A stretch of DNA of 64,000 bases from the NCBI GenBank assembly GCA_018127085.1, contig CM030732.1, forward strand, positions 248,001-312,000, written 5' to 3'. The translations under genes were made by a program, and so were the position numbers. The notes beneath the pieces were generated by a model. That model ran no database searches. It was given only the letters and a program-made list of their open reading frames with translations, and was not told where the DNA came from. Source of the DNA: Pneumocystis sp. 'macacae'. Lineage: Eukaryota > Ascomycota > Pneumocystomycetes > Pneumocystales > Pneumocystaceae. Below, piece by piece: positions 24,418-35,263 of the stretch. Position 1 is the stretch's first letter. Each line of letters begins with the position of its first letter.

Positions 24418-25236
24418 CTAAACCATTATTCCCATTGCTGCTAGTCGTTTGAGTCCAACTGCTTTAGAAAGTTGTTGCTCTGAGCCTTTTGGAAGTGCTA
24501 CTAATCGAATACCTGGTTGAAAATCATTATTATGTGTTTCTATTTTTGAAAAAATTTCATTAACAACACCACATAATATTGGAAAGTGAGAATACAAGAT
24601 ACTAGAAGAAATATCTTCACAACAAACAAAAATTACTTTAAGAATTTTTACTGATTTGTTGTTTTTTAGTATTGAAATATACTTTTCATCCTTTTTTTTT
24701 TCATTTTTAAGATAATTAGGTGCTGATGATGGTATTTCCAGACTCGAGTACATTTCTAGTTGCTTTGTAGTTTCATTAATACCCAAAGTCATATGTTTTG
24801 CTATAAGTTTTTTATCTATTTTATGTAGAGATAAAACATTTTCATTGGCTACTTCTGAACTTCCACTATTATTCTTCATATCTGAAGAACTTTTTTCAAT
24901 ACTTTTGCTGCTTTTTTCTTGTGATATTTCGTCTTTTTTATAATTTGAAAAAGATGAAAATAAACTATTATTTTTATACTTTTTTTAGAAAAAAATAAAA
25001 ACGTACTTCAAAACCTTTTCAAGTATCATTTCTTTATCTTTTTCGTCTATTTGGGGCCTTTTTTTAAGTTTTTTTCTTGTATTTTATGTTTCTATTTACC
25101 ATTGAATATTATATGGATTATTTAAAGATATTTTAAAAGACACGCGTAATTTTTTATTATTTTCATGAATCCCTCTTGCTGTATTTTTCTGAACGAAGAT
25201 ATTTTTGTGTTTTTTTTTTTTTTCTTGAGGTTTCAT
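24418..25236 (-). CDS. POP3: POP3-type RNase P/MRP protein subunit
   Basis: Small L7Ae-fold subunit of RNase P and RNase MRP. Exons 25236-25100, 25057-25007 and 24964-24418, giving 244 residues. The start lies ahead of a lysine run (MKPQEKKKK) coded by fourteen consecutive A. The N-terminal Pop3 block reads RVSFKISLNNPYNIQWPQIDEKDKEMILEKV. The C-terminal half has the L7Ae-like core VIFVCCEDISSSILYSHFPILC and the RNA-binding end IRLVALPKGSEQQLSKAVGLKRLAAMGI. The middle is Ser/Asn/Lys-rich. PUS1 ends only 79 bp upstream on the same strand. The lysine run is a homopolymer, so its exact length is sensitive to sequencing error. Confidence 0.82.
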
Positions 25237-25315
25237 AATAAAATGGAAGAGAACGATATTAATGTTGGATGATAATATTTATTTATAAACACGCTTTATA
25301 AATACATGAAATTTC

Positions 25316-26982
25316 TTATTTATTTTCTACTTTCTTTTTTACTCCGTTAGATGAAATGTGTTCATTTTTCTGTTGATACTCGATTAATTGGTTTGTTGGT
25401 AATGTTAAATAATCAAAATCATTAGTTGTACACGAATCAATATGAATTAAAAATCCATGATATCTTTTAGTATTATATTTAAATGAAGATTTATTTTTAT
25501 AGATACTTACATATTTTCCTTAGATTCTTCTGAAAATATTTTATCATAAATATATGTTTCTTTAAACTTTTCTATTTCTTTCTCATATAAAGATGAATCG
25601 ATAACTTCTCTATTCATGTTCTCTGCTCTTTTGTTGTATCCAGTGAAAATGGGCTTTTCTAGAAGTAATCCAAAGCCTGGAGCTTTTGGAATGTTATAGC
25701 GTGTAGATTTAAATGTTTCTGATATAAAAGATAATGGAGTACCACAACGAACAACAAGAATAATTAATGCAACCATTTTTCGAATTTGATGTAACATAAA
25801 AGACTGACCGTGTACTTTAAGAGAAATCCATTCTATTTCTTTTATAATTTTTGGATCAGAAACCTAGTAGAAAGTTAACAATTGGGATTCATTATAACCT
25901 GTTCTCTTACTGTAAATGATCGTATCACACGATAAACGCTTTTATCATTAAATGGTTTACCTATTGTAAAATTATGAAAATTATGACTTCCTTCAAATAT
26001 TTTAAAAGCATCTCGTACCAGTTGAAGACGTTCAGCTGATATACGATATTCTTTTTTTATTTTTAATTCCATTCGTCTTGCTTCCTCTTTTTCTTGCAAT
26101 TCTTGAATTTGGTTGGATTCTGATAATTCCTTTTTATGATTTTCATTTGTAATTTGATTTAATATATATACTTCATTATTAAGAGCCTTTGAATGATATT
26201 GTTTTTCTGAAGACCATATATTTTTGCTATCTTTACAATATAGCATATATTCATTCCCATAGATCCAAGCAGAATTTTTTTCTTTGTCGATTATTTCTCT
26301 ACGTTTACTGACACGTTGTGCTAAAAAACTCATTGGATATGGAGGAACAAACACATATGAAGGAACCAAATATTCATAAATTCTTGAATCACAGAATGTT
26401 TTGGGGTTAAATGATCTTAGTGTTCGTGTTATACTCCACATACGTATAGTCTCTGGGAGTGCTGTATTAATCGCTTCTAGAAGATTTTGTTGTTCAATAA
26501 TCATTTTTAGAGATATGAGATTGCACGCAGCATGCACTCCTCTATCTGTTCTTGCTGCGCGGTTTAATGACGACTAGAATTGTTAGCTTGTTTTTGTATG
26601 AAATCTTTTACTTTTTTTGGATCATCTGCATTCATCGTAGAAATAGCTCCCACTCGAACAAGTGCTTCGAAAATATCTCTTTCAATTGTACGATTAGGGT
26701 CATTTCTTTGCCAATCAGTTTCCCTTTCTTTTTTCTCTTTACTCACAATTGCAGTCCATGATATCCTGTTCCACAATATCCAATTAAACAAGCAACTTTT
26801 CTTTTAGGTCTACGATCTGTTTTTATCTCCTTTATCTCCAAATTTTCCTGTTCTGTGTTAAGTTTTCGTTTTTTTTCATCATAATGTCTTTCTGAAATAC
26901 TTGTTTTTGTGCACTTTGTATAGCCAATTTCTGGGTGGAAAATGTTTTCTTGTAAATCACCCTTAGTTTCTGGTGAAGACAT
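25316..26982 (-). CDS. PUS1: PUS1-type tRNA pseudouridine synthase (TruA family)
   Basis: Converts uridine to pseudouridine in tRNAs and some snRNAs. Exons 26982-26747, 26705-26612, 26573-25899, 25863-25511 and 25463-25316, giving 501 residues. After a basic N-terminal tail, VACLIGYCGTGYHGLQL leads into NDPNRTIERDIFEAL. The catalytic motif RAARTDRGVHAACNL holds the essential aspartate. Later family blocks are FNPKTFCDSRIYEYLVPSYVF, GSHNFHNFT and GQSFMLHQIRKMVA. An insertion of charged residues (about residues 210-290) separates the two halves, as in fungal Pus1. The last exon has no recognisable domain. Confidence 0.93.
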
Positions 26983-27363
26983 GATTTAAGTTTATAAAAA
27001 TAGTTTTTTTTTTGTGCCAAATTGTCTGATTTGTTGGTGTTTTTGTGTACTTAGTGTTGAGATGATGTCGTTACTACAGTAACTGTTGTCTTAGAGATTA
27101 AGATGCCGTTAGAAATAATATTAAGGTATATTTTATTTTTTACGTTATTGACTGTATTATAGAATTAGTTCAAGTTTTCTTGTTGTTTTTTATATTTGAG
27201 TGATATTTGAATTGTTTTGTTTTTTGAATTAGTAGAAACTCTTTTATTTATAGATAAAAGTGCTGAAAAATAGAAAAAAAAACGAGATTTTAGAGCAAAT
27301 CTTTATTAGTGTTTTCTTATTTTCTATGTCTGATAAAGACAAGATAAATATTAATTATTTAAG
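26983..27363. other. Divergent region PUS1 / NIP7
   Basis: 381 bp between divergent genes. It contains a possible tiny spliced reading frame: ATG at 27103, a well-formed 37-nt GT..AG intron at 27126-27162, then an open stretch. I do not recognise the product; it may instead be a spliced 5' leader of NIP7. Confidence 0.3.
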
Positions 27364-28040
27364 ATGAGGCCATTGACTGAGAATGAAACGACCATATTGT
27401 TTGAGAAACTTGCAAAATAGTATGTTTTTTTATTTGAAAGTTCATGCTAAAGTTGGTATATAGTATTGGAAAGAATATTCTATACTTGATTGACCGGGCT
27501 GATGAACCGTATTGTTTTAGACTTCATAAGAATCGTTGCTATTATGTTAGGTAGAAACTAACGTAGTTTTCTGCCTATAGTTAACTTAAGTTGTAGTGAA
27601 AAGAGATTGCGTTTAGTGACTACAATTCCAAGAAAAAAACTTGTTTCTTTTGGGACATGTTTTGGGAAGTTTACAAGGACAAATAAGTTTCGATTGCATG
27701 TTACTGCACTTGATTATATTGCACAATATGCAATTTATAAAATATGGATTCAAAAAAAAGGCGAAATGTCATATCTTTATGGAAACAATGTAATTCGCGC
27801 CCATGTAGGTAAGATGAGTGAAGGAATTCCAGAGCATCATGGAGTTGTTATATGTTCGATGAATGATACACCTTTGGTAAATATGCTAATACTTTATTAA
27901 TAATTCTGAATAGTTTTTAGGGATTCGCGGTGACTGCAAAAACAGATGTGGATTCAAAGAAATTGCAGCCAACTGATATTATTGCATTTCATCAGACTGA
28001 TATTGGCGAATATCTTCGAAATGAAGATGATATGTTTTAA
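27364..28040 (+). CDS. NIP7: NIP7, 60S ribosome biogenesis factor
   Basis: PUA-domain protein needed for 27S pre-rRNA processing. Exons 27364-27419, 27464-27550, 27597-27876 and 27921-28040 give 180 residues, the usual length for the family. It opens MRPLTENETTILFEKLAKYIGKNI and continues DRADEPYCFRLHKNRCYYV, LVSFGTCFGKFTRTNKFRLHVTALDYIA. The C-terminal PUA part reads GNNVIRAHVGKMSEGIPEHHGVV, then LGFAVTAKTDVDSKKLQPTDIIAFHQTDIGEYLR. The three introns are 44-46 nt. Convergent with SRP72, with 99 bp between the stops. Confidence 0.95.
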
Positions 28041-28139
28041 TTATGAATGATTAAAGTCCCAAATTGATGGTTTATAAGTTTAGATTTAAAAATCATTGAT
28101 GGAAAAATGTTCTACATTTATTAATTGAAAAATGATATA

Positions 28140-30309
28140 TTATTGTTTCCTTTTTTCGCTATATTTGTTGTTATGCTTCTTTATATTATTCGCAATGAAT
28201 GTTGACTTGTTTTCATATGCCGATTCTCCTTGCGTTCTGTTTGACATTTTCTTTTTTTCTCTAGGATGTTTGTAATAACTACGAAGTTTTTTAGGGATCC
28301 CTATATAAAGTTATTGTTAAACTATATAAATGTTGATTATACATCTTTCTGGGTCCGGTTGTTTATTAGGGTTGTAATTTTTAGGCAACTTTGATTTTTT
28401 CTTTTTTTGTTTTAAAAGCGGATCTGATTGATTTGTTTTTCTTTTCTTTGGTAAATGGTTTATGATCCCTGATTTTTCTAAGTAATCAGCATCCATTTTT
28501 TGGATAAGAACATCTGGAGAAGGCAATTTATTTGCATACTTTAATGCTTCGTTAACGTCTGTATTAAGATAATAGATTGTTAACCCGGCTAATGCTTTTT
28601 GATTGTTTGGAGAAATCTTTAATAAATAAGAAAAGTCTTCTAATGCTGAAATATTTAAATCTCTTTTTTTATAAACTGAATTAAGTTTTGATTTGCCTGA
28701 TGCATATAAAAGTTCTATTAATTTGGGATCCTTTGTTTTTTAGCTATCTTTTTTTATTAAAAGTTGCTTCTTACGTTGCTTTCAGTACTTCTCCAGTATT
28801 TACTAGCAGCATAAAGTTCTTGTTGCGCAAGGTCTTCTCTTCCTCGTTTTTCATATATTTCTACAGCTAATCTTACTAATCCAGGACTAAATCTTATATT
28901 TTTATTTTCTTTTAAAGAATCTAAAAGCTTTTCCATTATTTCTTGTGCATTGCGATTATTTCCAGATGATATCATAAATTGTATAATAGCTAATGATAAT
29001 GGTATATTTGATGGATTTTTCTTGTGTAATTCTACTAATTGTATCTGTGCATGATTGCCGGTAAATCTCGCCAAAATACATGATACTAAAATAAGAATAA
29101 TAGTATTATCATTTGGATATTTGTTTTGCATTTTTTTAACAATATTATTACATGAAGAGTATTTTTCGCACCATAAATTTAAAATGGCAAGATTCTTGCT
29201 GATAATTTTGTTTTGAAAATATGTTAGTTTTGATAGCTTTATATTTGATAATGCCGAATTTATAGAACAAAAGGCAAGATATGGATTTGTATTGGGTTTG
29301 ATAGAAAAAAAATTATTTATAGCAATTAATTTTATAATAGGATCTATATGTCTGCTTTGGTTAGGTTTTAAAAAAGAAAAGAAAAAAAAAAAAAAACGAA
29401 AGCTACTTACGACTTTTTCATTAAATCTTCGTATATATTTAATGCTTCTTGTTCCTGACCCATAGATGAATATATATATGCTAATTGGATAAGAATAGGG
29501 TGAATTCTGGATTCAACATCCTCTTTAGATACTGAAGATAAGCATTGCTCTATATCTTGAATTATAAAAATACCATAATCATTCAAAAAAATACCTTTGG
29601 ATAATTCAAAAAGTGTTTTTGCTTTGTCGTATTCTTTTTTGTGAATTAGATGGCAACCTATATTGAAACGATAATCTAAGGATTGGCAAATAGCCGGATC
29701 ATTACAAACTTCAATTGATGAAGATGTTACTTGTGCTGCCAAAAGATTTACATTTAAATCAAAGTCCTCGTTTTCTATCTTCACTGTGTTATATATTTTC
29801 ATCTAGATATATAATATGATTACTAACTCTATATGGGTCTTTTATCAGTTTTTGGTATAATTGGATTGCTTCTACGATTTGACCCATTTGGTATGTCTAA
29901 AAACATCATGTGTTAATTTAAATATAAAAATATTCCAGTCAATGCAATTGCTTACAATTTGTGCTTTTACATGCAAAATATTCCGTTCATTATTCTCTTT
30001 GATATAATTTAGTGATTCTTTAAATTTTTCCACCATGAACAGACAATATGCCGTTTCAAATAGTGTTTTTTTTGGTGAAAGCTTATTGAAGATTATCTGA
30101 AGTGCTTCTTTATATCTATCAAGTTTAATAAGCGCAATAACTTTTGATTTCTCTGATTTTATGTCTGATAATGAAAACTCCTGGATCCTGTCTGAAAGTT
30201 TAATAACTTCTTGGTGATCATTTTTTGAGATAGCTATAGAGAATTTTATAAAGATATCTTTTATATCTTGTTTCCTTTTCAATAAATCTGCTGAATCATC
30301 TTGACTCAT
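28140..30309 (-). CDS. SRP72: SRP72, signal recognition particle 72 kDa subunit
   Basis: TPR protein of the SRP core that binds 7S RNA with SRP68. Exons 30309-29956, 29896-29828, 29778-29411, 29351-28775, 28730-28343 and 28300-28140, giving 638 residues. TPR-like helices fill the N-terminal two thirds (DRYKEALQIIFNKLSPKK, NLLAAQV, IHKKEYDKAKTLFELSK, AYIYSSMGQEQEALNIYEDL, AINNFF). The C-terminal RNA-binding motif is diagnostic: lysine-rich KQKKKKSKLPKNYNPNKQP, then DPERW, followed by LRSYYKHPREKKK and TQG. The DPERW tryptophan codon is split by the last intron. The divergent helicase gene starts 132 bp away. Confidence 0.93.
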
Positions 30310-30441
30310 TTTTAAAAACTACAAAATTTATAAAGTGATTCGTTGTAAATTCTTAATTGTAGTTAATTTGTGAGGTCGTTTGAACCGTAATCCGATTTTT
30401 GAATAGAAAATAGAGTTGATATGTGGAAAAAGAGATAAAAT

Positions 30442-31914
30442 ATGCTTGTATTATACTTGAATGATTGTAAAAAAATGTTTTTTGTCTTATCCAGGCCTTT
30501 TTGTATGAAAAATTGTGAAAAGATATTAATTCAGAGGAATTTATCTCGAAAAATATTAACTACAAACAAGTCTCTAAAAATAGTGGAAAAAGTTAGAAAG
30601 ATAAAGTTTTCAGAGAAGCCTTATAAGAGAAATAGTAGTATAAGAAAGAATAATGCTTTTTTTTCTCGAGAAACAGCTTTAAAAACGCAACATTCAGTGG
30701 AAGGGTTTCATTCTCTTGGGTTGATGCCTTCTATCGTAGATGCTATTCATAAGGATGTATTTTCTTTACTTCGTGGAGTTTCTCCTACGAATATCCAAAT
30801 TCTTGCGATTTCACGGATATTGCGGTTTTTGCCTTCAAAACAGCTCTTTAAAACATTTCTTCTGGCAGCTGAAACTGGTTCTGGAAAAACATTGGCGTAT
30901 ATTGCTCCTATTTTGCATATTTTGAAAATGGAAGAGTCAAAATCTTTGGATGTTAATGAAGTACGTCGTCAAGGCAAACCAAGATGCATTATTCTCGTTC
31001 CTACTGCTGAATTGGTTTATCAAGTCCAGCGTTTACTGAAACAAATGTCACATAGGGTTAAGTTTCGTTCTATTTCTCTTACTTCTTCTTTTTCTTTAAA
31101 TTTTATAAAGAAAAATATTCTAACATCACCCTCTGATTTTCTTGTTGCAACTCCTTTTCAAATTTATAAATTTATTCAGGAAAAAAAGCTATTTATTAAT
31201 GAAACTGGCTACATAGTAATTGATGAAGCAGATACTCTTTTGGATGTTTCATTTCGTTCTCTTGTATTGTTTATTTTGAATGCTGCTATTAGATTGAAAT
31301 TACTTATTTTTTGTTCTTCTGTAGTATCACAGAAATTTAATCGAGTTTTGTCTAAATACTATCCTGATTTTTCTAAAATAGAGACATCTAGACTTCATAC
31401 TATATCTAAGAAAATACTTTTTAAGGTTGTTGATGCTCAAAAAAATTTCAAAAATAATAAAAAACTAGCATGTCTTAGTATTCTTGAAAAAATTGCGAAG
31501 GATAAGAATGATAATTCAAAAAAAATTGTTATATTTTTTAATGAAAGGAAACAATCAGATGAATTTGCTGAATATCTTAAAGATAAGGGATTTTCTGCTT
31601 TTTCGTTAACAAAATATGCAAAAGATCGACTTAGTACTATACATAATTTTATTTATGATAATTCCATGGATAAATCATATTTATCTATTTTGGTTACAAC
31701 AGATTTGAATTCACGAGGTGTAGATACAATTGGTTTAAAAAACGTTATATTGTTTGATGTACCATATAATTCTGCAGATTTTATCCATCGTCTTGGAAGG
31801 GTAGGTCGAGGTGGTAAGAGGGGTAAGGCATATCTAATTCTTGGGAAAGAAAAGAACCGTCAATGGATTAATGAAATTAAGGAATCTATAAGAATTGGGA
31901 AAGCATTAATTTAA
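30442..31914 (+). CDS. MRH4-like mitochondrial DEAD-box RNA helicase
   Basis: ATP-dependent RNA helicase, probably in mitochondrial ribosome assembly like yeast Mrh4. A single uninterrupted exon of 490 codons, notable here because every other gene with its 3' end in the window has introns. A basic N-terminus (CMKNCEKILIQRNLSRKIL) suggests a presequence. Motif I is AETGSGKT, Ia VPTAELVYQ, II is VIDEADTLLD (DEAD), III is degenerate (FCSSVVS in place of SAT), IV lies in IVIFFNERKQSDEF, V is TTDLNSRGVDT, and VI is HRLGRVGRGGKRG with Val instead of Thr. The degenerate motif III and Q-motif region fit the divergent Mrh4 branch better than a general DEAD-box enzyme. The first or second Met could be used. 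Confidence 0.85.
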   Translation: MLVLYLNDCKKMFFVLSRPFCMKNCEKILIQRNLSRKILTTNKSLKIVEKVRKIKFSEKPYKRNSSIRKNNAFFSRETALKTQHSVEGFHSLGLMPSIVDAIHKDVFSLLRGVSPTNIQILAISRILRFLPSKQLFKTFLLAAETGSGKTLAYIAPILHILKMEESKSLDVNEVRRQGKPRCIILVPTAELVYQVQRLLKQMSHRVKFRSISLTSSFSLNFIKKNILTSPSDFLVATPFQIYKFIQEKKLFINETGYIVIDEADTLLDVSFRSLVLFILNAAIRLKLLIFCSSVVSQKFNRVLSKYYPDFSKIETSRLHTISKKILFKVVDAQKNFKNNKKLACLSILEKIAKDKNDNSKKIVIFFNERKQSDEFAEYLKDKGFSAFSLTKYAKDRLSTIHNFIYDNSMDKSYLSILVTTDLNSRGVDTIGLKNVILFDVPYNSADFIHRLGRVGRGGKRGKAYLILGKEKNRQWINEIKESIRIGKALI

Positions 31915-32654
31915 TCTAGTGTGTGAATATATATAATTTTATTAAAAGGGCATTTTAGACGTTTAAAATGTTTATAATTTTTTTAGTATTTTAAGCATAA
32001 CTTTTATTCATGTGATACCAATTTTATATATACTAATTATTCTGTTTCGTTATATACATAATCATGAATGTTTGTTTATTTTAAATATTTTTTTTATTTG
32101 GTTCTTGAATATATTGAGTATGTATATTCGTGATAAATTGTAATTATCTTCTATTTTAGGGTTTTTAATATGGAATTTTGGTGCTATTGTGGAATATTTA
32201 AGTATTTTTACATTTTTACTTTTTTAAAAAGTGTATTAGTGAATGTTTATAAAAGATTTATGTTATATTTTAAAATTACATCTGGATATATTTGTTAACG
32301 ACTATATATTACTTTCTTTTTATCTATGCTTTTTATATTTTGCATTTATTTTGTGTTTAGGTTTATAATTATACTTTCTTATCTTTTTTTGTCATCTGGT
32401 TGATATATAACATTTTAAATTTAATTATTTTATATTCTTATTTTTTAAATTTATCTTCTTGTATTCAAGTGGTTATGTTTAGAGAGAAAAACTACATTTA
32501 AATATAATATATTTATTTAAATATTAATTTCCTTATCTAATTGTTATTTTTATGATTATTCTTGCTTATCTTGGATTTTCGATCATTAGTTTCAGAGTAA
32601 TTTTAGGATATTTATATTAAATTTAGGGAAATACAAAGAAAGAGTATTTGAATT
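31915..32654. other. Intergenic spacer MRH4-ATP23
   Basis: 740 bp, extremely AT-rich, with no ORF above background and no RNA gene or repeat family that I recognise. Confidence 0.55.
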
Positions 32655-33476
32655 ATGAAAAACATAGATGAAAATTCACCTTCGTATGACAAAGATATAG
32701 ACAAGTCGTTTTTGAATTGGAGAAATACCTTGATGTATGCTTTAGGTATTAAAATGGATAAAGATTCACGGAGAAAGTATGAAATGGCCCGAGATTTGGT
32801 CTATGAGAAGCAGTTGAATCGTAGATGTGAGGTTTGGAAGGAATATTTGTGGAAAAATAGTAGGATTTTTTTTTAGTATTGAAAAGTGGAAAATTGAGAT
32901 GATTAAGGTCCATCTGTGCGATTTATGGCAAAACATTTGGATACATTGAATGCAGGACTTTCTTTGGATAATATTTCTTGTTGTTCATGTGATGAGATGA
33001 AAAGTGGGGGTTTTGATCCTTCTAAAGGAGTCTTTCTCTGTCAAAACAAAATTCGGAGTAAATCCCACATGGAAGATACATTAGTACATGAGATGATCCA
33101 TGCATACGATCATGCAAGGTTTATTGTTGATTGGGGTGATCTTCTTCATCGTTCCTGCAGCGAAGTTCGTGCTGCAAATCTTAGTGGAGAGTGTCGTTGG
33201 TGGAAAGAATTTAAAAATGGTGCAATTGGCACATTTCGAAAACATCATCAGGTTTTTTGAACTTTTAGGGCATTTTTTGTATTTATTTTTACTTAGGAAT
33301 GTGTCAAGCGCCGGTCAGCACTTTCGGTTTCGAAACATCCTGCATGTAAAGATATGGAACATGCAAAACAAGTAGTGATGCAGGTTTTTGATTCTTGTTT
33401 TTCTGATACGCGCCCGTATGATGAAAGTAGGTGTTTTCTAAAACATAACTAGCAGCTGACTTGTTAAGTTTATTAA
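32655..33476 (+). CDS. ATP23: ATP23, mitochondrial inner-membrane metalloprotease
   Basis: Intermembrane-space peptidase that matures Atp6 and assists F0 assembly. Exons 32655-32859, 32908-33251, 33297-33426 and an 8-nt last exon at 33469-33476, giving 228 residues. The zinc site is HEMIHAYDH (HEXXH). The cysteine framework is intact: [60 protein letters not shown]. The C-terminus reads [10 protein letters not shown], the usual Atp23 ending, and its final Ile-Tyr-stop depends on the tiny last exon. Without that splice the frame runs into unrelated residues. No presequence is obvious. Confidence 0.95.
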
Positions 33477-33826
33477 TATGATTTCTGTTTTCGGCTGATA
33501 ATAGTTGTGTTTAATAAATATGATATGCATATTGTATTGCCTAATTCTTCGTCATTCTACGAATGTTATATTTTTTGAAACAAAGATTGTTTTCTACAGA
33601 TGTGTATAGTGTGTATTTAGTATAAATGGAGATTGTATAATTGAAGTTAAATCTAAATGTCGACATTAATCGGGAGTTTTAATATGTAGAATTTAATGAT
33701 TACATTTGGTGTTTATGATTTATATAGGTATTTTAAATATTGCTAGTTATTATCAAAATGGGTTCGCTGTATTTTTTATTTATTCTTGATTTACATTTCG
33801 GGTATCTTGTTTTCGATAAGTCTATT
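33477..33826. other. Intergenic spacer ATP23-MED22
   Basis: 350 bp AT-rich spacer between same-strand genes. An in-frame extension upstream of the MED22 start (MGSLYFLFILDLHFGYLVF...) is open from 33758 but hydrophobic and unlike the family, so I left it out of the gene. Confidence 0.45.
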
Positions 33827-34304
33827 ATGAAACCTTTAGAGGATGTTGATCCTCTTACTTTGCGCACAATAGAGTTACTTCGTAGAATTGATGAAGCATC
33901 ATCAACACTTCTTTCTCGGTTTTGTCAAATAATTGAGGTCGTTACTGTAAGTACATGTGAAAAATTTAGTTTGAGTTGTTCATGATTATAGAATGAAGGA
34001 AAAGATCGCTGCGGAATAGCTTCTGAGAGTTATCAGATTGAAGTCCATGTTGCATCAATGGTATATTATCTATTTTTCTTTGCACAAGTTTGATGGTTAA
34101 TGTATTTGATTTCAGATTCGCTCTGCAGAAGAGTTATTGCAGATTTCACGGTTAATCAAAGAAGCATGGATATTGCGTGAAACAGATACATGGAACCCTG
34201 TTTTAGAAAAAATATCAAATATGTCTATGCCGTCTTTAGATCAAATTTTGGTACTTTTAGAGCAATATCGTAGTCAAAATTTGGAAGATCTGGGGACCAA
34301 GTAA
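33827..34304 (+). CDS. MED22: Mediator complex subunit 22 (Srb6)
   Basis: Head-module subunit of Mediator. Exons 33827-33946, 33992-34060 and 34116-34304 give 125 residues, in the family range. Pattern: LRRIDEASSTLLSRFCQIIEVV, then GIASESYQIEVHVASM and IRSAEELLQISRLIKEAWIL, which matches the MED22 'AEELL..TR.LKE.W' block. The tail (LDQILVLLEQYRSQNLEDL) is helical. The start is chosen at MKPLEDVDP, where family similarity begins. Introns are 45 and 55 nt. Confidence 0.85.
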
Positions 34305-34587
34305 TATGCGAAAGTAACTTAAATATATGAAAAATGCACTGAATAATGTTTATAATTATTTTGTGCTAATGTTTTATGATTACGGCTGAAATATAAAAAG
34401 TTTTTATGCTAGTTTATTTTTAAAAAAGATATACTTCTAGGAAATATTGATCTGACAAAGAAATGTAAGGAATGGATATATTTTTATGGGAAAAAATCTA
34501 TAGAGTAATTTATATTAATGGGATATGAAAAGATCATATATTTTAAGTATCGATTTTTTTTTTCGACGGACAATCGATGTGCAGTTA

Positions 34588-35263
34588 ATGGATTGGCAAA
34601 AATCATTGACATTGATTGTCGCATTGACATTAACTCGTGGCATTGGCTTGAAAAATGATCTTCCATGGAAATTGAAGTCCGATATGGTGTTTTTTAGTCG
34701 GGTTACATCTGGTTTATTAGCTATTCGTTCTACTAATAAAATGAATGTGGTTTTGATGGGTCGTAGAACATGGGAAAGTCTTCCTATTCATTCCAAACCT
34801 CTCAAAAATCGAATTAATGTTGTTATTAGTCGTCAAGAAGTTCTTGATTTAGAGTAATTAATGTCAATTAAGTTATAAGAATTGAATCATTTTTAGATGT
34901 GGAGTGCATCATGCAAGATCTTTAGATGATGCATTGGCACTGTTGTCACGGGTTTATAATTCAGAAAACAAGATTAAGTTGAATCGAGTTTTTGTTATAG
35001 GTGGTGCAGAGCTGTATACGGCTGCAATGAAGCATCCAAGATTAAATCGGATTATAGCTACTATAATTTATAATGAAATTGATTGTGATGTGTTTTTTCC
35101 TATTGATTTTCGGAATTCTCAGGCGTCTTTGTCTTGGAGAAAGCAAGATCATTCGGCTTTGGAGGCTTGGGTTGGAAGTGAAGTTCCTCAGGGCAAAATG
35201 AACGAAAATGGTTTTGTTTATGAGTTTGAGATGTGGACAAGGGATATACAAGAAGCTCTGTAA
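34588..35263 (+). CDS. Dihydrofolate reductase (DHFR)
   Basis: Reduces dihydrofolate to tetrahydrofolate with NADPH; it is the enzyme inhibited by trimethoprim in Pneumocystis therapy. Exons 34588-34853 and 34897-35263, separated by a 43-nt intron, give 210 residues. Core motifs: IVALTLTRGIGLKNDLPWKL (cofactor and folate pocket, with the W of LPW), MNVVLMGRRTWESLP, NRINVVISRQ, VFVIGGAELYTAA and DCDVFFPIDF. The sequence closely resembles the P. jirovecii enzyme as I remember it, with scattered differences, which guides the species guess. An in-frame upstream ATG at 34525 would add 21 residues (MKRSYILSIDFFFRRTIDVQL); the homologous start is MDWQKS. Confidence 0.96.

Noticed and set aside
33097..33108. 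HEMIH motif as a bacterial-type toxin protease
   Set aside because: The cysteine framework and RPYDEIY ending identify the mitochondrial ATP23 peptidase.
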